A DNA stretch of 64,000 nucleotides from an uncultured Eubacteriales bacterium (GCA_902795275.1 CADBKQ010000008.1:1-64000); one strand, 5' to 3'. Positions 45,412 through 54,419 are shown, counted from the first letter of the stretch. Notes: a model not told the origin generated them from the sequence alone. Numbers and translations: made by a program.

Positions 45412-46401
45412 ATGAGTATGGACGAAATGACAAAACCAATAAAACGAAAAAGAGGTTCAGTGAGCGAAACGAAGCGGCAATGGGCGTATCTCCTGATGGT
45501 CATTCCGGGCACCCTTTTCCTGATCGCTTTCGCCTATCTGCCCATGCCCGGCGTGATTCTGGCGTTTAAATTCTATCAGATGCAGGTGCCGCCGGACGGC
45601 GCGCTGCTTCAGAACACCTTCCTGTACAGCCTTTTCCATTCCAACTGGAACGGGCTGAACAACTTTACCTACCTGCTCAAGGACGCGCCCATGCTGATCC
45701 GCAACACGGTGGGCTACAACCTGCTGTTCATGGTGGTCGGCGTGATTTTGCAGGTGGGGCTGGCGGTCGTCATCAACGAAATGCGCAACCGCAAAACCGC
45801 CAAGGTGTACCACACCATCATGTTCATGCCCTACTTCGTCAGCTGGATCGTGGTCATGTACGCCTTGTACGCCATGATCTCCCCCTCCGGCTTCTTCAAC
45901 CAGCTCATCACCTCCATGGGCGGCCAGACGATCAAGTTCTATTCCCAGAAGCAATACTGGCCCTGGATCTTCCTGATCGCGAACATCTGGAAATACACCG
46001 GCCAGGGCTCCATCATTTATCTGGCCACGCTGACCGGCTTTGACGACCAGCTCTACGAAGCCGGCGCCATCGACGGCGCGACCAAGTGGCAGCAGTTCCG
46101 CTACATCACCCTGCCCCAGCTGATGCCCGTCATCGTGATGCTGCAGATTCTGGCCGTCGGCCGTATCTTCAACGGCGACTTCGACATGTTCTACTCCCTG
46201 CCCAACGGCTCCGGCACGCTGCGCCAGGTGACCTCCACCATCGACGTGTACGTGTACGACATGCTGAAAAAAGGCAACCTGCGCAACTCCTTCGGCTATG
46301 CCGGCGCGGGCGCGTTTTTCCAGTCCGTTGTGGGCTTCTTCCTGATTCTGATCACCAACGGAATCGTGCGCAGGCACCAGCCCGACATGGCGCTGTTCTG
46401 A
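45412..46401 (+). CDS. Carbohydrate ABC transporter permease, LplB/UgpA-type
   Basis: About 329 aa, six membrane helices. The cytoplasmic EAA loop that docks the ATPase reads EAGAIDGATKWQQFRYITLP. The start at 45412 is preferred because GGCGGAG lies 7 nt upstream; an ATG at 45391 is possible. It is followed 18 nt later by the second permease. The substrate is probably a plant-derived oligosaccharide, inferred from neighbouring glycan enzymes. No ATPase gene is present, as is common for CUT1 systems that share one MsmK-type ATPase. Confidence 0.92.
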   Translation: MSMDEMTKPIKRKRGSVSETKRQWAYLLMVIPGTLFLIAFAYLPMPGVILAFKFYQMQVPPDGALLQNTFLYSLFHSNWNGLNNFTYLLKDAPMLIRNTVGYNLLFMVVGVILQVGLAVVINEMRNRKTAKVYHTIMFMPYFVSWIVVMYALYAMISPSGFFNQLITSMGGQTIKFYSQKQYWPWIFLIANIWKYTGQGSIIYLATLTGFDDQLYEAGAIDGATKWQQFRYITLPQLMPVIVMLQILAVGRIFNGDFDMFYSLPNGSGTLRQVTSTIDVYVYDMLKKGNLRNSFGYAGAGAFFQSVVGFFLILITNGIVRRHQPDMALF

Positions 46402-46419
46402 TGAAGGGAGGGCATTGAA

Positions 46420-47367
46420 ATGACGACTGTGGATTACAAGAAACTGAAAAAGGCGGAAAAAGAAGCGTCCAAGCACAGCGCTGCCCGCAACCAGATTTCC
46501 AAAGGCACCAACCTGTTTTTCAACATTGTGCTGATCATCGGCTGCGTGCTGACGCTGTTCCCGTTGTGGATCATCATCGTTTCCTCCATCACCAGCGAAG
46601 TGGCCCTGACCACCTACGGCTATCGGCTGTGGCCGCTGGAATTCTCCGTGAACGCCTATACCTACCTGTTCCGCGACGGTTCCGTGATCCTGACCGCGTA
46701 TAAGAACACCCTCATCGCCACCCTGGCCGGCACGCTGCTGTCCGTGGTCACGGTGGGCCTGTACGCCTACGCCCTGAGCCGCCCGGACTTTAAGTACAAA
46801 AAGTTCTTCACCTTCTTCAGCTTCTTTACGATGCTGTTTGGCGGCGGCATGGTGAGCTACTACAACATGTGCCGCAGCGTGCTGGGCCTGAAAGACACGG
46901 TGTGGGCGCTGTTCCTGCCCATGAGCTTCTCCGCTTACTGGGTCATTATCATGCGCACGTTCTACCAGTCCTCTGTGCCGGAAGCCATCATCGAATCCGC
47001 CCGCATCGACGGCAGCGGCGAATGGCGCACCTTGCTCCAGATCGTGTGTCCCCTGGCCATCCCCGGCTTCGCCACCGTCGCCCTGTTCAGCGCCATCGGC
47101 ATCTGGAACGACTTCCGCAATTGCCTGCTGCTGAACGACAAGGCGCAGTTCTATAATTTGCAGTATACCATTTACCAGACCATGAACAACCTGCGTTTCC
47201 TGAAGGAGAACGCGTCGCGCATGGGCGGCGTGAACGTGGCCAACCTGCCCGCCGAAACCTTCCGTATGGCCATGGCGGTGGTCACGGTGGGCCCCATTAT
47301 CATGGCCTATCCTTTCTTCCAGCGTTACTTCGTCAAGGGCCTGACCGTCGGCGCTGTGAAGGGATAA
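46420..47367 (+). CDS. Carbohydrate ABC transporter permease, LplC/UgpE-type
   Basis: 315 aa with six membrane helices after a basic cytoplasmic N-terminus of about 35 residues. The EAA loop is ESARIDGSGEWRTLLQIVCPLAIPG, split here as ESARIDGSGEWR and TLLQIVCPLAIPG. AAGGGAGGG precedes the ATG. It pairs with the preceding permease to form the membrane channel and is separated from the binding-protein gene by a hairpin. Confidence 0.92.
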   Translation: MTTVDYKKLKKAEKEASKHSAARNQISKGTNLFFNIVLIIGCVLTLFPLWIIIVSSITSEVALTTYGYRLWPLEFSVNAYTYLFRDGSVILTAYKNTLIATLAGTLLSVVTVGLYAYALSRPDFKYKKFFTFFSFFTMLFGGGMVSYYNMCRSVLGLKDTVWALFLPMSFSAYWVIIMRTFYQSSVPEAIIESARIDGSGEWRTLLQIVCPLAIPGFATVALFSAIGIWNDFRNCLLLNDKAQFYNLQYTIYQTMNNLRFLKENASRMGGVNVANLPAETFRMAMAVVTVGPIIMAYPFFQRYFVKGLTVGAVKG

Positions 47368-47374
47368 AAAAGAT

Positions 47375-47399
47375 TTCAAGGGCCCACGCAGCCCTGGAA
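47375..47399 (+). promoter_or_regulatory. Stem-loop between permease and binding-protein genes
   Basis: TTCAAGGGC and GCCCTGGAA form a 9-bp stem with one mismatch and a 7-nt loop, with no T-run after it. Such hairpins between transporter and binding-protein genes often protect the distal mRNA, giving excess binding protein; that role is inferred. Confidence 0.5.
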
Positions 47400-47425
47400 A
47401 TAAATTTTACAAGGAGGAAAAACAA

Positions 47426-48922
47426 ATGCGTAAACTGGTATCCCTGCTGCTGGCGCTGGTCATGGTACTGTCGCTGGCGTCCGTCGCGATGGCGGAAGAT
47501 CCCTACACCCTGGATATCTATTGGGTTGGCAACGGCGATAACGAAGCCGTCCGCGCCGGTGTTGAAGCGGCTGTGAACGCTTACATCGAGCCCCTCATCG
47601 GCGCCAAGGTATCCTATCACATCATCGGCTGGGGCGATTGGAACGACAAGGCCATCAACGCCCTGCAGTCCGGCGAGAAGATGGACCTGATCTTCACCGC
47701 TGACTGGGAAGGCTACGGCATCGAAGTGGCCGGCGGCCTGCTGCTGCCCCTGGATGACCTGCTGGATCAGTATGGCCAGGGCATCAAGGACACCCTGCCC
47801 CAGACCTTCCTGGATGGCGTCAAGGTGAACGGCGTGCTCTACGGCATCCCCACCAACAAGGAACTGTGTGTGCCCGAAGGCTTCATCGTGAACAAGACCG
47901 CCGCCGCCGAAATCGGCTGGGACGTGGTTGCCGATGATCCCTCCATCAAAACCACCGCGGATCTGGAGCCCTGGCTGGCCAAGTACAAGGAACTCCATCC
48001 CGACAAGTATCCCTACCTGATGGACGGTCAGGCTGGCCGCTGGGCCGACGAACCCTGGTGCCCTGACTGGGCCGGCATGGGCAGCAACTCTGTTGCTATG
48101 AAGATGGCCAAGCAGGACAACGGCGAATTCGACGAGACCGTGTACAGCATCTTTGAAACCCCCGAACAGGAAGAACATATCCGCCTGATGTATGACTGGG
48201 GCCAGAAGGGCTACATCAGCCCCGACGCCGCTCTGACCAGCTTCGACTACAACGGCACCTTCGGCCGCGGCGACTTCCTGGTCTTCTCCCAGCCCCTCAA
48301 GGGCAACGGCATCAAGGCTGCTGAAATGTATGCCGCCAATGCCACCGCTGAATTCGAGTGCGTGGAAATCACCATGCAGCCCAAGTACGTCGTGACCACT
48401 CACGCCGGTGGCTCCATGTTCGGTATCCCCGTCACCTCCAAGGCCCCCGAAAAGGCCATGCAGTACCTCAACCTCATGCACTCTGACGCCACCCTGGTCA
48501 ACCTGATGCTGTTCGGCGCTGAAGGCCAGAACTACACCAAGGTCAACGACCAGCAGGTTGAACTGACCGACCAGAACTGGTACGGCGTGCATGGCGGTGC
48601 CTGGACCGTTGGCAACACCAAGCTGCAGTACGTGCTCACCAGCGAAGATCCTGCCAAGAACGAAATGCTCCAGTCCTACGCTGACGACGCCGTCGCCACC
48701 GCTTCCCTGGGCTTCCGTTTCGTGAAGGACAACGTGGCTGACCAGATCGCGGCTGTTGACGCTGTCATCTCTGAATATGCCAATCCCATGATGTGCGGCC
48801 AGGTCGATCCCGATGGTCCTCAGGGCCTGGAAGCGCTGAAGGCTGCTCTGGCTGACGCCGGCATGGGCGACATCCTCGCCGAAGTGCAGGCTCAGTACGA
48901 CGCCTGGAAGGCTGCTCAGTAA
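47426..48922 (+). CDS. Extracellular solute-binding protein of the sugar ABC transporter
   Basis: 498 aa. A signal peptide MRKLVSLLLALVMVLSLA ends at AMA-ED, a signal peptidase I type site. No cysteine lies near it, so there is no lipobox. The mature part is a two-lobed family-1 binding protein with a DUF3502-like end. Codon choice has more GCT and GGT than its neighbours, as expected of a highly expressed gene. AAGGAGG precedes the ATG, and a strong terminator follows. The ligand is unknown. Confidence 0.9.
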   Translation: MRKLVSLLLALVMVLSLASVAMAEDPYTLDIYWVGNGDNEAVRAGVEAAVNAYIEPLIGAKVSYHIIGWGDWNDKAINALQSGEKMDLIFTADWEGYGIEVAGGLLLPLDDLLDQYGQGIKDTLPQTFLDGVKVNGVLYGIPTNKELCVPEGFIVNKTAAAEIGWDVVADDPSIKTTADLEPWLAKYKELHPDKYPYLMDGQAGRWADEPWCPDWAGMGSNSVAMKMAKQDNGEFDETVYSIFETPEQEEHIRLMYDWGQKGYISPDAALTSFDYNGTFGRGDFLVFSQPLKGNGIKAAEMYAANATAEFECVEITMQPKYVVTTHAGGSMFGIPVTSKAPEKAMQYLNLMHSDATLVNLMLFGAEGQNYTKVNDQQVELTDQNWYGVHGGAWTVGNTKLQYVLTSEDPAKNEMLQSYADDAVATASLGFRFVKDNVADQIAAVDAVISEYANPMMCGQVDPDGPQGLEALKAALADAGMGDILAEVQAQYDAWKAAQ

Positions 48923-48960
48923 TCTGGCGGCATTTCCGTGATTCATCTTTGATGAACGGG

Positions 48961-48992
48961 GGGAGCCGATGCTTGCATCGGCTCCCTTTTTT
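48961..48992 (+). terminator. Strong terminator of the transporter operon
   Basis: A perfect 12-bp stem, GGGAGCCGATGC with GCATCGGCTCCC, has a minimal TT loop (an inner TGCTTGCA loop is likelier in practice) and is followed by six Ts. Confidence 0.92.
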
Positions 48993-49058
48993 GCTTGTGA
49001 CGCATATGTTTCAGTTTTATTAAAATGTACGGAAACGCGAATTATGTGATTTTTCCGG

Positions 49059-49087
49059 TTGAACAAGGATTGATTTTCTGGTATACT
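49059..49087 (+). promoter_or_regulatory. Promoter of the flavodoxin gene
   Basis: TTGAAC (49059-49064) and TATACT (49082-49087) are 17 bp apart. The leader is about 30 nt. Confidence 0.65.
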
Positions 49088-49123
49088 GAGATTTCAAAAC
49101 CGGAAACGGAGATGGTGAGAACC

Positions 49124-49558
49124 ATGAGTACGGCCATTGTGTATTATTCCACCCACCATGGCAACACAAAAAAGTTGCTGGATGCCCTGCCGAAGGATGT
49201 TGTTTTGATCGACGCGGCAAACCCCTCCACGACCGACCTTTCCGCCTTTGACCGCGTAGGTTTCGCCTCGGGCATTTATGCCGGGGCGTTCGCCAGGCAG
49301 GTGATGAACTTCGCGGCGCAATACCTGCCGGAGCGCAAGCCCGTGTTTTTCGTCGCCACCGCGGCTATGAAGCTGAAAAACCACTTTACCGGCATCACCC
49401 ACGCCTGCGAAAAGAAGCGGGCCATCCTGCTGGGAAACTACATCTGCCAGGGATACAACACCTACGGCCCCTTCAAGCTGGTGGGCGGCACCAGCAAGGG
49501 CCATCCGACCCAGGAAGACATCGACGGCTTTCTGGCCTTTTACAACGGATTAAGATAA
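49124..49558 (+). CDS. Flavodoxin-like protein
   Basis: 144 aa. The FMN phosphate loop is at the N-terminus: IVYYSTHHGNTKKLL. The rest has the alternating alpha/beta pattern of short-chain flavodoxins, with FASGIYAGAFA as the second flavin loop and NYICQGYNTYGPF near the third. It could carry electrons in anaerobic metabolism. The start at 49124 is fixed by the loop position and promoter; upstream frame is leader. The next gene begins 25 nt later. Confidence 0.88.
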   Translation: MSTAIVYYSTHHGNTKKLLDALPKDVVLIDAANPSTTDLSAFDRVGFASGIYAGAFARQVMNFAAQYLPERKPVFFVATAAMKLKNHFTGITHACEKKRAILLGNYICQGYNTYGPFKLVGGTSKGHPTQEDIDGFLAFYNGLR

Positions 49559-49583
49559 GCATAGCAAGAAAGGAATCCTGAGC

Positions 49584-50477
49584 ATGAAAACCACTCTCGC
49601 CATCCTTGCCGCGGGCATCGGTTCGCGCTTTGGCGGCGGCATCAAGCAGCTGGAGCCCATCGACCAATACGGCCATATCATCATTGACTATTCCATCCAC
49701 GATGCCATTGCGGCGGGATTTGACAAAATCATTTTCATCATCCGGCACGATATTGAGGCCGATTTCCGGGAGCGCATCGGGAAACGCATCGAAGCCGTCG
49801 CCGCGCCGCTGGGCGTGGAAATCGGCTATGCCTTCCAGGAAATCACCGACATTCCCATCCCGCTGCCCGAAGGCCGCACCAAGCCCTGGGGCACCGGCCA
49901 CGCCGTGCTGGCCTGCGACGGGCTGATCGACGGCCCCTTTGCCGTCATCAACGCCGACGATTATTACGGCATTGAAGGCTTCAAGAAAGCCGCGGCCTTC
50001 CTGAAAAACGGCGCTTACGGGCTGGTGGGATACGTGCTGAAAAACACCCTGTCCGACAACGGCGGCGTGACCCGGGGCATCTGCGCCGTGGAAAACGGCA
50101 GGCTGACCGGCATCACGGAAACCCGCGAGATCGTGAAAACAGAAACCGGCGCGGCGGCCAACGGGAAGGAGATTCCCATGGATTCCCTGGTGTCGATGAA
50201 TTTCTGGTGCCTGCCCCTCTCCTTCATGGACGTGCTGAAAGAGGGCTTCCCGGCCTTTCTTTCCAAGATGCAAAACCCGCTCAAGGACGAATACCTGCTG
50301 CCCATCATCGTGGACGGGCTGCTGCATCAGGGCGTAGAAGTTTCCGTTCTCCCCACCCACGACCAGTGGTTCGGCGTGACGTATAAGGAGGACAAGGCCG
50401 CCGTGACGGAGAGCTTTATAAAGCTCTATCAGCAGGGCGTGTATCAGGAAGACCTTTATGGAGATTTGAAGAAATAA
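49584..50477 (+). CDS. Nucleotidyltransferase family protein (sugar-1-phosphate type)
   Basis: 297 aa. GT-A-like nucleotidyltransferase fold: the nucleotide loop is LAAGIGSRFGGGIKQLEP with the conserved Arg and Lys, a product-side NADDYYG, and WGTGHAVLA. It would join an NTP to a sugar phosphate or phospho-alcohol; related proteins are annotated as MobA-like or NDP-sugar synthases without tested function. AAAGGA precedes the ATG. Confidence 0.82.
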   Translation: MKTTLAILAAGIGSRFGGGIKQLEPIDQYGHIIIDYSIHDAIAAGFDKIIFIIRHDIEADFRERIGKRIEAVAAPLGVEIGYAFQEITDIPIPLPEGRTKPWGTGHAVLACDGLIDGPFAVINADDYYGIEGFKKAAAFLKNGAYGLVGYVLKNTLSDNGGVTRGICAVENGRLTGITETREIVKTETGAAANGKEIPMDSLVSMNFWCLPLSFMDVLKEGFPAFLSKMQNPLKDEYLLPIIVDGLLHQGVEVSVLPTHDQWFGVTYKEDKAAVTESFIKLYQQGVYQEDLYGDLKK

Positions 50478-50495
50478 TCCAATTTGCCAAAAACG

Positions 50496-50531
50496 CCCCG
50501 CGCGGTTCCACAGGAATGCGCGGGGATGTTT
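50496..50531 (+). terminator. Probable terminator after the nucleotidyltransferase
   Basis: CCCCGCGC (50496-50503) pairs with GCGCGGGG (50518-50525), loop of 14 nt, followed by ATGTTTTC. The T-run is short, so confidence is moderate. The rest of the 214-nt gap before the next gene shows no feature. Confidence 0.6.
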
Positions 50532-50691
50532 TCATTCTCCTATGGAGATTTATTGATGGACAGCCGCATGCCGGTTATGATACAATATGGTAATTCCAAC
50601 GGGCAGCCGCATGTGCTGTCGCCTTCGCATTGACAGCAGCGTTTGAAAACAATTTGTCAGTACATCCTGAAAGAGATGGGGGTTTTATCAA

Positions 50692-51531
50692 ATGACGGAA
50701 TTGGGGTATTATAACGGAAAAATCGGGGAACTGAGCGAGATGACCGTCCCCATGAACGACCGGGCCTGCTGGTTCGGAGACGGCGTCTATGAAGCGGGCA
50801 TGTGCCGCAATTATCATATCTTTGCCTTGGACGAACATGTGGATCGCCTGTTCCGAAGCGCCGCCATGCTGGAAATGACCGTGCCCATGGACAAGCAGGA
50901 ATTGAAAAGCCTGCTGAACGATCTGGTGCGTAAAATGGATACGGGCGATTTACTGGTGTATTGGCAGGTAACGCGCGGCAGCGGCCCGCGGAGCCACGCT
51001 TTCCCGGAAGGTCCCGCCAACCTGTGGGTGACGCTGCGGCCGAAAACGGTGAACTCGCAACTGGGCCCGGTCTCCGTGATAACAGATGAGGACACCCGCT
51101 TTTTGCATTGCAATATCAAAACGCTGAATCTGATTCCTTCCGTGATGGCGAATGAAAAAGCGAAACGCGCGGGCTGCTATGAATGCGTGTTTTACAGGCA
51201 GGGAAACCGGGTGACGGAGTGCTCGCACAGCAATGTGCATATCATGCGGGACGGGGTGTTTTATACCGCGCCCACGGATGAATTGATTTTACCGGGCATC
51301 GCCCGGGCGCATCTCATATCCGCCTGCGGACAGCTGGGCATTCCGGTTCGGGAAATTCCTTTCACCGTGGACGAGATGATGCAGGCGGACGAGATCCTGA
51401 CCTCCAGTTCAACCGCGCCCTGTGTCCGGGTTTGCCGGGTCAACGGACAGAATGTTGGAATGAAACGGGCCGATCTGTTTGACGCGCTTCATCGGGCGGT
51501 CTTTGACGAATACTTCGCGCTTACTGAATAG
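50692..51531 (+). CDS. dat: D-amino acid aminotransferase (class IV)
   Basis: 279 aa, fold type IV PLP enzyme. The Schiff-base lysine lies in NIKTLNLIPSVMA, the conserved Glu in VTECSHSNVHI, and the phosphate loop in LTSSSTAPCVRV. Closest in layout to D-alanine transaminases, which supply D-glutamate or D-alanine for peptidoglycan; branched-chain or aminodeoxychorismate lyase roles cannot be fully ruled out. The ribosome site is GATGGGGG, about 11 nt before the ATG. Confidence 0.88.
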   Translation: MTELGYYNGKIGELSEMTVPMNDRACWFGDGVYEAGMCRNYHIFALDEHVDRLFRSAAMLEMTVPMDKQELKSLLNDLVRKMDTGDLLVYWQVTRGSGPRSHAFPEGPANLWVTLRPKTVNSQLGPVSVITDEDTRFLHCNIKTLNLIPSVMANEKAKRAGCYECVFYRQGNRVTECSHSNVHIMRDGVFYTAPTDELILPGIARAHLISACGQLGIPVREIPFTVDEMMQADEILTSSSTAPCVRVCRVNGQNVGMKRADLFDALHRAVFDEYFALTE

Positions 51532-51609
51532 CGGCATTAACGCGCGGGCTTGATGGCGTCTTTCTTCGTGGATGATCTTGCCGTTCCCTGCGCGCTTTTC
51601 TCGGCGGCA

Positions 51610-51638
51610 TTGACAAAGTGGAAACGCTGGGATATGAT
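51610..51638 (+). promoter_or_regulatory. Promoter of the GH127 gene
   Basis: TTGACA (51610-51615) and TATGAT (51633-51638) are exactly 17 bp apart. The leader of about 100 nt has no obvious hairpin with a T-run. Confidence 0.75.
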
Positions 51639-51747
51639 GATACCGTAAAGTTGCGCCGCGACGATGAAGGGCTGCGCCTCTCCCCCGCATCCACAGCGAT
51701 CTGCCCGTTGCCTTCCGTATACAAATGACTTGATGGAGGAAACAGAT

Positions 51748-53781
51748 ATGCGTTCCGAAGCATCCCAGCCGCTTTCCCTGAACAATATCCGCGTGACCGA
51801 TCCCTTCTGGGCGCGGGAAATCGGGCTGATTCGCCAGGCGGTGATTCCCTATCAGTGGAAAGCGCTGCACGATCAGATTCCCGACGCCGCCCCCAGCTGG
51901 TGGGCGCATAACATGCGCGCCGCCGCCCGGGCGGTAGCGGCCAAAAAAGCGGGCAAGCTGTTCGTCCCCGCCCACCATTCCGACAAGATCGAAACCCTGC
52001 CCGAAGACGGCAAGAAGCCGCAGGAAGACGCTTTCTACGGCTTCGTGTTCCAGGACAGCGACGGCTACAAGTGGCTGGAGGCGGTGGCTTACCAGCTGAT
52101 GACAAAGCCCGACGCCGCCTTGCAGGCCCAGGCCCAGGAAGCAGTGGACATGATCTGCGCCGCCCAGGAGGAGGACGGATACCTGGACACCTTCTACACC
52201 CTCACCGACCGGGACCGGGCCTTCACCAACCTGCGGGACAACCACGAGCTGTACTGCTTCGGCCACCTGACGGAGGCGGCGGTGGCGTGGCACCAGGCCA
52301 CGGGCAAGGACGACCTGCTGAACGCCGCCCGGCGTTTCGCGGAGTGTATCGCCAACAAGTTCGGCCCGGACAAAGAACGCGGCTGCCCCGGCCACGAAAT
52401 CGCCGAAATGGCGCTGATGCGGCTGTATGAGGAAACTGGAGAGCCCCAGTGGCGCGACCTGGCCCAATTCTTCCTGGATGTGCGCGGCGCCGAGCCCAAC
52501 ACCTTCGCCCTGGAAGAAAACCGCCGCCGGGCGGAAAAGGGCTTGCCGGAGCTGCCCGTTTCCTCCGAACGCTACCAGTACCACCAGGCGCACATGCCCG
52601 TGCGGGAGATGAGGGAAGCCGTGGGCCACGCGGTGCGGCAGATGTACCTGTGCTGCGGCATGGCGGATGAGGCGCGGCTCGCCGACGACCCGGAAATGCT
52701 GGCGGCCTGCGAACGGCTGTGGCAGTCGGTGGTCAGCCAGAAGCTGTATATCACCGGCGGCGTGGGCGGCACCCACGTGGGCGAAGCCTTCTCCCGGCCC
52801 TATGACCTGCCCGCCGACACCGCCTATTCCGAAACCTGCGCGGCCATCGGCCTGGCTTTCTTCGCCCGCCGGATGCTGCAATTAAAGCCCCTGAGCAATT
52901 ACGCCGACGTGATGGAACAGGCGCTGTACAACACCGTCCTGTCCGGCATGGCGCTGGACGGCCAGAGCTTCTTTTATGTCAATCCCCTGGAGGTCGATCC
53001 CGACGCCTGCGAGACCGACCGGCGTCTGGCCCACGTAAAGCCCGTGCGCCAGAAGTGGTTCGGCTGCGCCTGCTGCCCGCCCAACATCGCCCGCATCGTG
53101 TCCTCCCTGGGCCAGTATATCGTCACCCAGACCCAGGACACCCTGTTCTTCCACCTCTACATCGGCAGCGATATGATCGTGAACCTGGGCGGCTCCAGCG
53201 TCACGCTCCGCATGGAAGCCGACCTGCTCAAAAACGGCGATGTGCACCTGTCCGTCACTGACGGCGAAGCCCAGGGCATCTTCGCCTTCCGCGACCCCGC
53301 CTGGGCGGGCAACGCCCATGTGAAGATTCCCGCCGGGGTGAAGAGCTGGAGCGAAAACGGCTATCTGTACGCCAAAGGCATCTGGAAGCAGGGCGACCAG
53401 ATCACCATCCATTTCACCATGCCAGTCAGGGCCGTGAAGGCCAATCCGCTGGTCAAGGAGGCCATGCATCAGGTATGCTTTACCCGCGGCCCAATGGTGT
53501 TCTGCGCCGAGGAAGCGGATAACGGGAAGCATCTGCATCTGCTCCGCGCCCTGCCCGACCAGGTGGCCGAGGCACGGGAAAAGACCATGGTGATCGACGG
53601 CCTGACCCTGCCCGCCATCACGCTTCCCGCCCGGCGAATCCTGGAGCCCGGCGAAAACGCGCCGCTTTACGCGCCCTGGACGCCTGCCGAAACGGAGGAC
53701 ACGGAAATCACCCTTGTGCCCTACTTCGCCTGGAACAACCGCGGCAAAGGCGAAATGCGCGTGTGGCTTGCGGCGGAATAA
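51748..53781 (+). CDS. GH127 beta-L-arabinofuranosidase
   Basis: About 677 aa. The family prototype, Bifidobacterium HypBA1, uses a cysteine nucleophile held by zinc. The matching residues are all here with near-identical spacing: Glu346 (acid/base, in HVGEAF), Glu362 and Cys364 in SETCAAIG, and Cys440, Cys442 and Cys443 in GCACCPPN. An alpha/alpha barrel is followed by beta domains. There is no signal peptide, so it works on imported arabinosides, probably from plant cell-wall glycoprotein or arabinan. The start at 51748 has TGGAGGA upstream; the longer frame covers the leader. Confidence 0.92.
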   Translation: MRSEASQPLSLNNIRVTDPFWAREIGLIRQAVIPYQWKALHDQIPDAAPSWWAHNMRAAARAVAAKKAGKLFVPAHHSDKIETLPEDGKKPQEDAFYGFVFQDSDGYKWLEAVAYQLMTKPDAALQAQAQEAVDMICAAQEEDGYLDTFYTLTDRDRAFTNLRDNHELYCFGHLTEAAVAWHQATGKDDLLNAARRFAECIANKFGPDKERGCPGHEIAEMALMRLYEETGEPQWRDLAQFFLDVRGAEPNTFALEENRRRAEKGLPELPVSSERYQYHQAHMPVREMREAVGHAVRQMYLCCGMADEARLADDPEMLAACERLWQSVVSQKLYITGGVGGTHVGEAFSRPYDLPADTAYSETCAAIGLAFFARRMLQLKPLSNYADVMEQALYNTVLSGMALDGQSFFYVNPLEVDPDACETDRRLAHVKPVRQKWFGCACCPPNIARIVSSLGQYIVTQTQDTLFFHLYIGSDMIVNLGGSSVTLRMEADLLKNGDVHLSVTDGEAQGIFAFRDPAWAGNAHVKIPAGVKSWSENGYLYAKGIWKQGDQITIHFTMPVRAVKANPLVKEAMHQVCFTRGPMVFCAEEADNGKHLHLLRALPDQVAEAREKTMVIDGLTLPAITLPARRILEPGENAPLYAPWTPAETEDTEITLVPYFAWNNRGKGEMRVWLAAE

Positions 53782-53789
53782 CGAAATCA

Positions 53790-53821
53790 TACCATAGCGG
53801 ACAAGGCTGCCCGCTATGGTA
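53790..53821 (+). terminator. Stem-loop after the GH127 gene
   Basis: TACCATAGCGG (53790-53800) and CCGCTATGGTA (53811-53821) form a perfect 11-bp stem with a 10-nt loop. It is followed by TTAAAATAC rather than a T-run, so it probably works together with the bidirectional terminator just downstream. Confidence 0.55.
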
Positions 53822-53832
53822 TTAAAATACAC

Positions 53833-53866
53833 AAAAAAAGAGCCCCGTTTGGGGGGGCGTCTTTTT
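53833..53866 (-). terminator. Bidirectional terminator, mainly for the zinc-ribbon gene
   Basis: AGCCCC and the G-run at 53851-53857 form a G+C-rich stem. On the minus strand it is followed by seven Ts (53839-53833); on the plus strand by five Ts (53862-53866). It lies between the convergent GH127 and zinc-ribbon genes. Confidence 0.75.
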
Positions 53867-53878
53867 GCCTGGCGCTGT

Positions 53879-54160
53879 TTAGCGGCGCTGCATGGCGGCG
53901 AAGCATTCGCTGCAGTACACGGGCCGGTCTTCCCTGGGCAGGAAAGGAACCTGAGTCGCCTTGCCGCAGTTGGCGCAGATGGCGTCGTGCATCTCGCGGG
54001 GAGCGCCGTTGTTGCGGGCTGCCTTGTGGGCCTGACGGCATTCGCGGCAGCGGGTGGGCTCGTTCTGGAAGCCCTTTTCAGCGTAGAATTCCTGTTCACC
54101 GGCAGTGAATACGAATTCCTTGCCGCAATCACGGCACACCAGCGTTTTGTCCTCGTACAT
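53879..54160 (-). CDS. Small zinc-ribbon protein
   Basis: 93 aa. Two zinc-binding modules: CRDCGKEFVF with CRECRQ (about residues 10-45) and CANCGKATQVPF with CSECF (about 65-88). The FVFTAGEQEFYAEKGF segment between is characteristic of a conserved zinc-ribbon family widespread in Firmicutes and other phyla, function unknown. The start at 54160 is set by similarity; a G-rich GGGGTC lies upstream. It has an unusually long, structured leader described separately. Confidence 0.85.
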   Translation of the reverse strand: MYEDKTLVCRDCGKEFVFTAGEQEFYAEKGFQNEPTRCRECRQAHKAARNNGAPREMHDAICANCGKATQVPFLPREDRPVYCSECFAAMQRR

Positions 54161-54196
54161 TGTTTTTGTGACCCCCTGATTAGATAGATAGATTTT

Positions 54197-54413
54197 GGTT
54201 AGCTGCGGCTGACCTGGTTTTTGACCCCACACTCGCCGGCTGGGATATAGCTCTGCGTGTTCTACGCCCTCACGCCATCCTCTCGCGCGCGAACGCGCGG
54301 CCGGGCTTACTTCTAGACCGCACCATGCTCACCGGAATTTTTTCTGGCTTACGTGGACCGCTTTGCCTGCGACTGGCATCGGCTTTCAACCACAGACCCG
54401 ATTCAGCCAACCG
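54197..54413 (-). ncRNA. Structured RNA, stand-alone or as leader of the zinc-ribbon gene
   Basis: No protein frame is supported here. A long-range helix closes the region: GGTTGGCTGA at its 5' end (plus positions 54412-54403) pairs with TCAGCC, a 6-nt bulge and AACC at its 3' end (54212-54207 and 54200-54197). Inside is a CGCGCG stem capped by a UUCG loop (54284-54299) and other G+C-rich pairable stretches. A consensus promoter sits directly upstream. About 35 nt separate it from the zinc-ribbon ATG. The raiA-motif RNA of Firmicutes is a candidate class by size, but this was not tested. Tandem riboswitch-like leader is the alternative. Confidence 0.65.
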
Positions 54414-54419
54414 CCGTCC

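Noticed and set aside
45457..47379. Minus-strand frame of 640 codons across both permease genes
   Set aside because: Antisense shadow; the plus strand holds two permeases with EAA loops.
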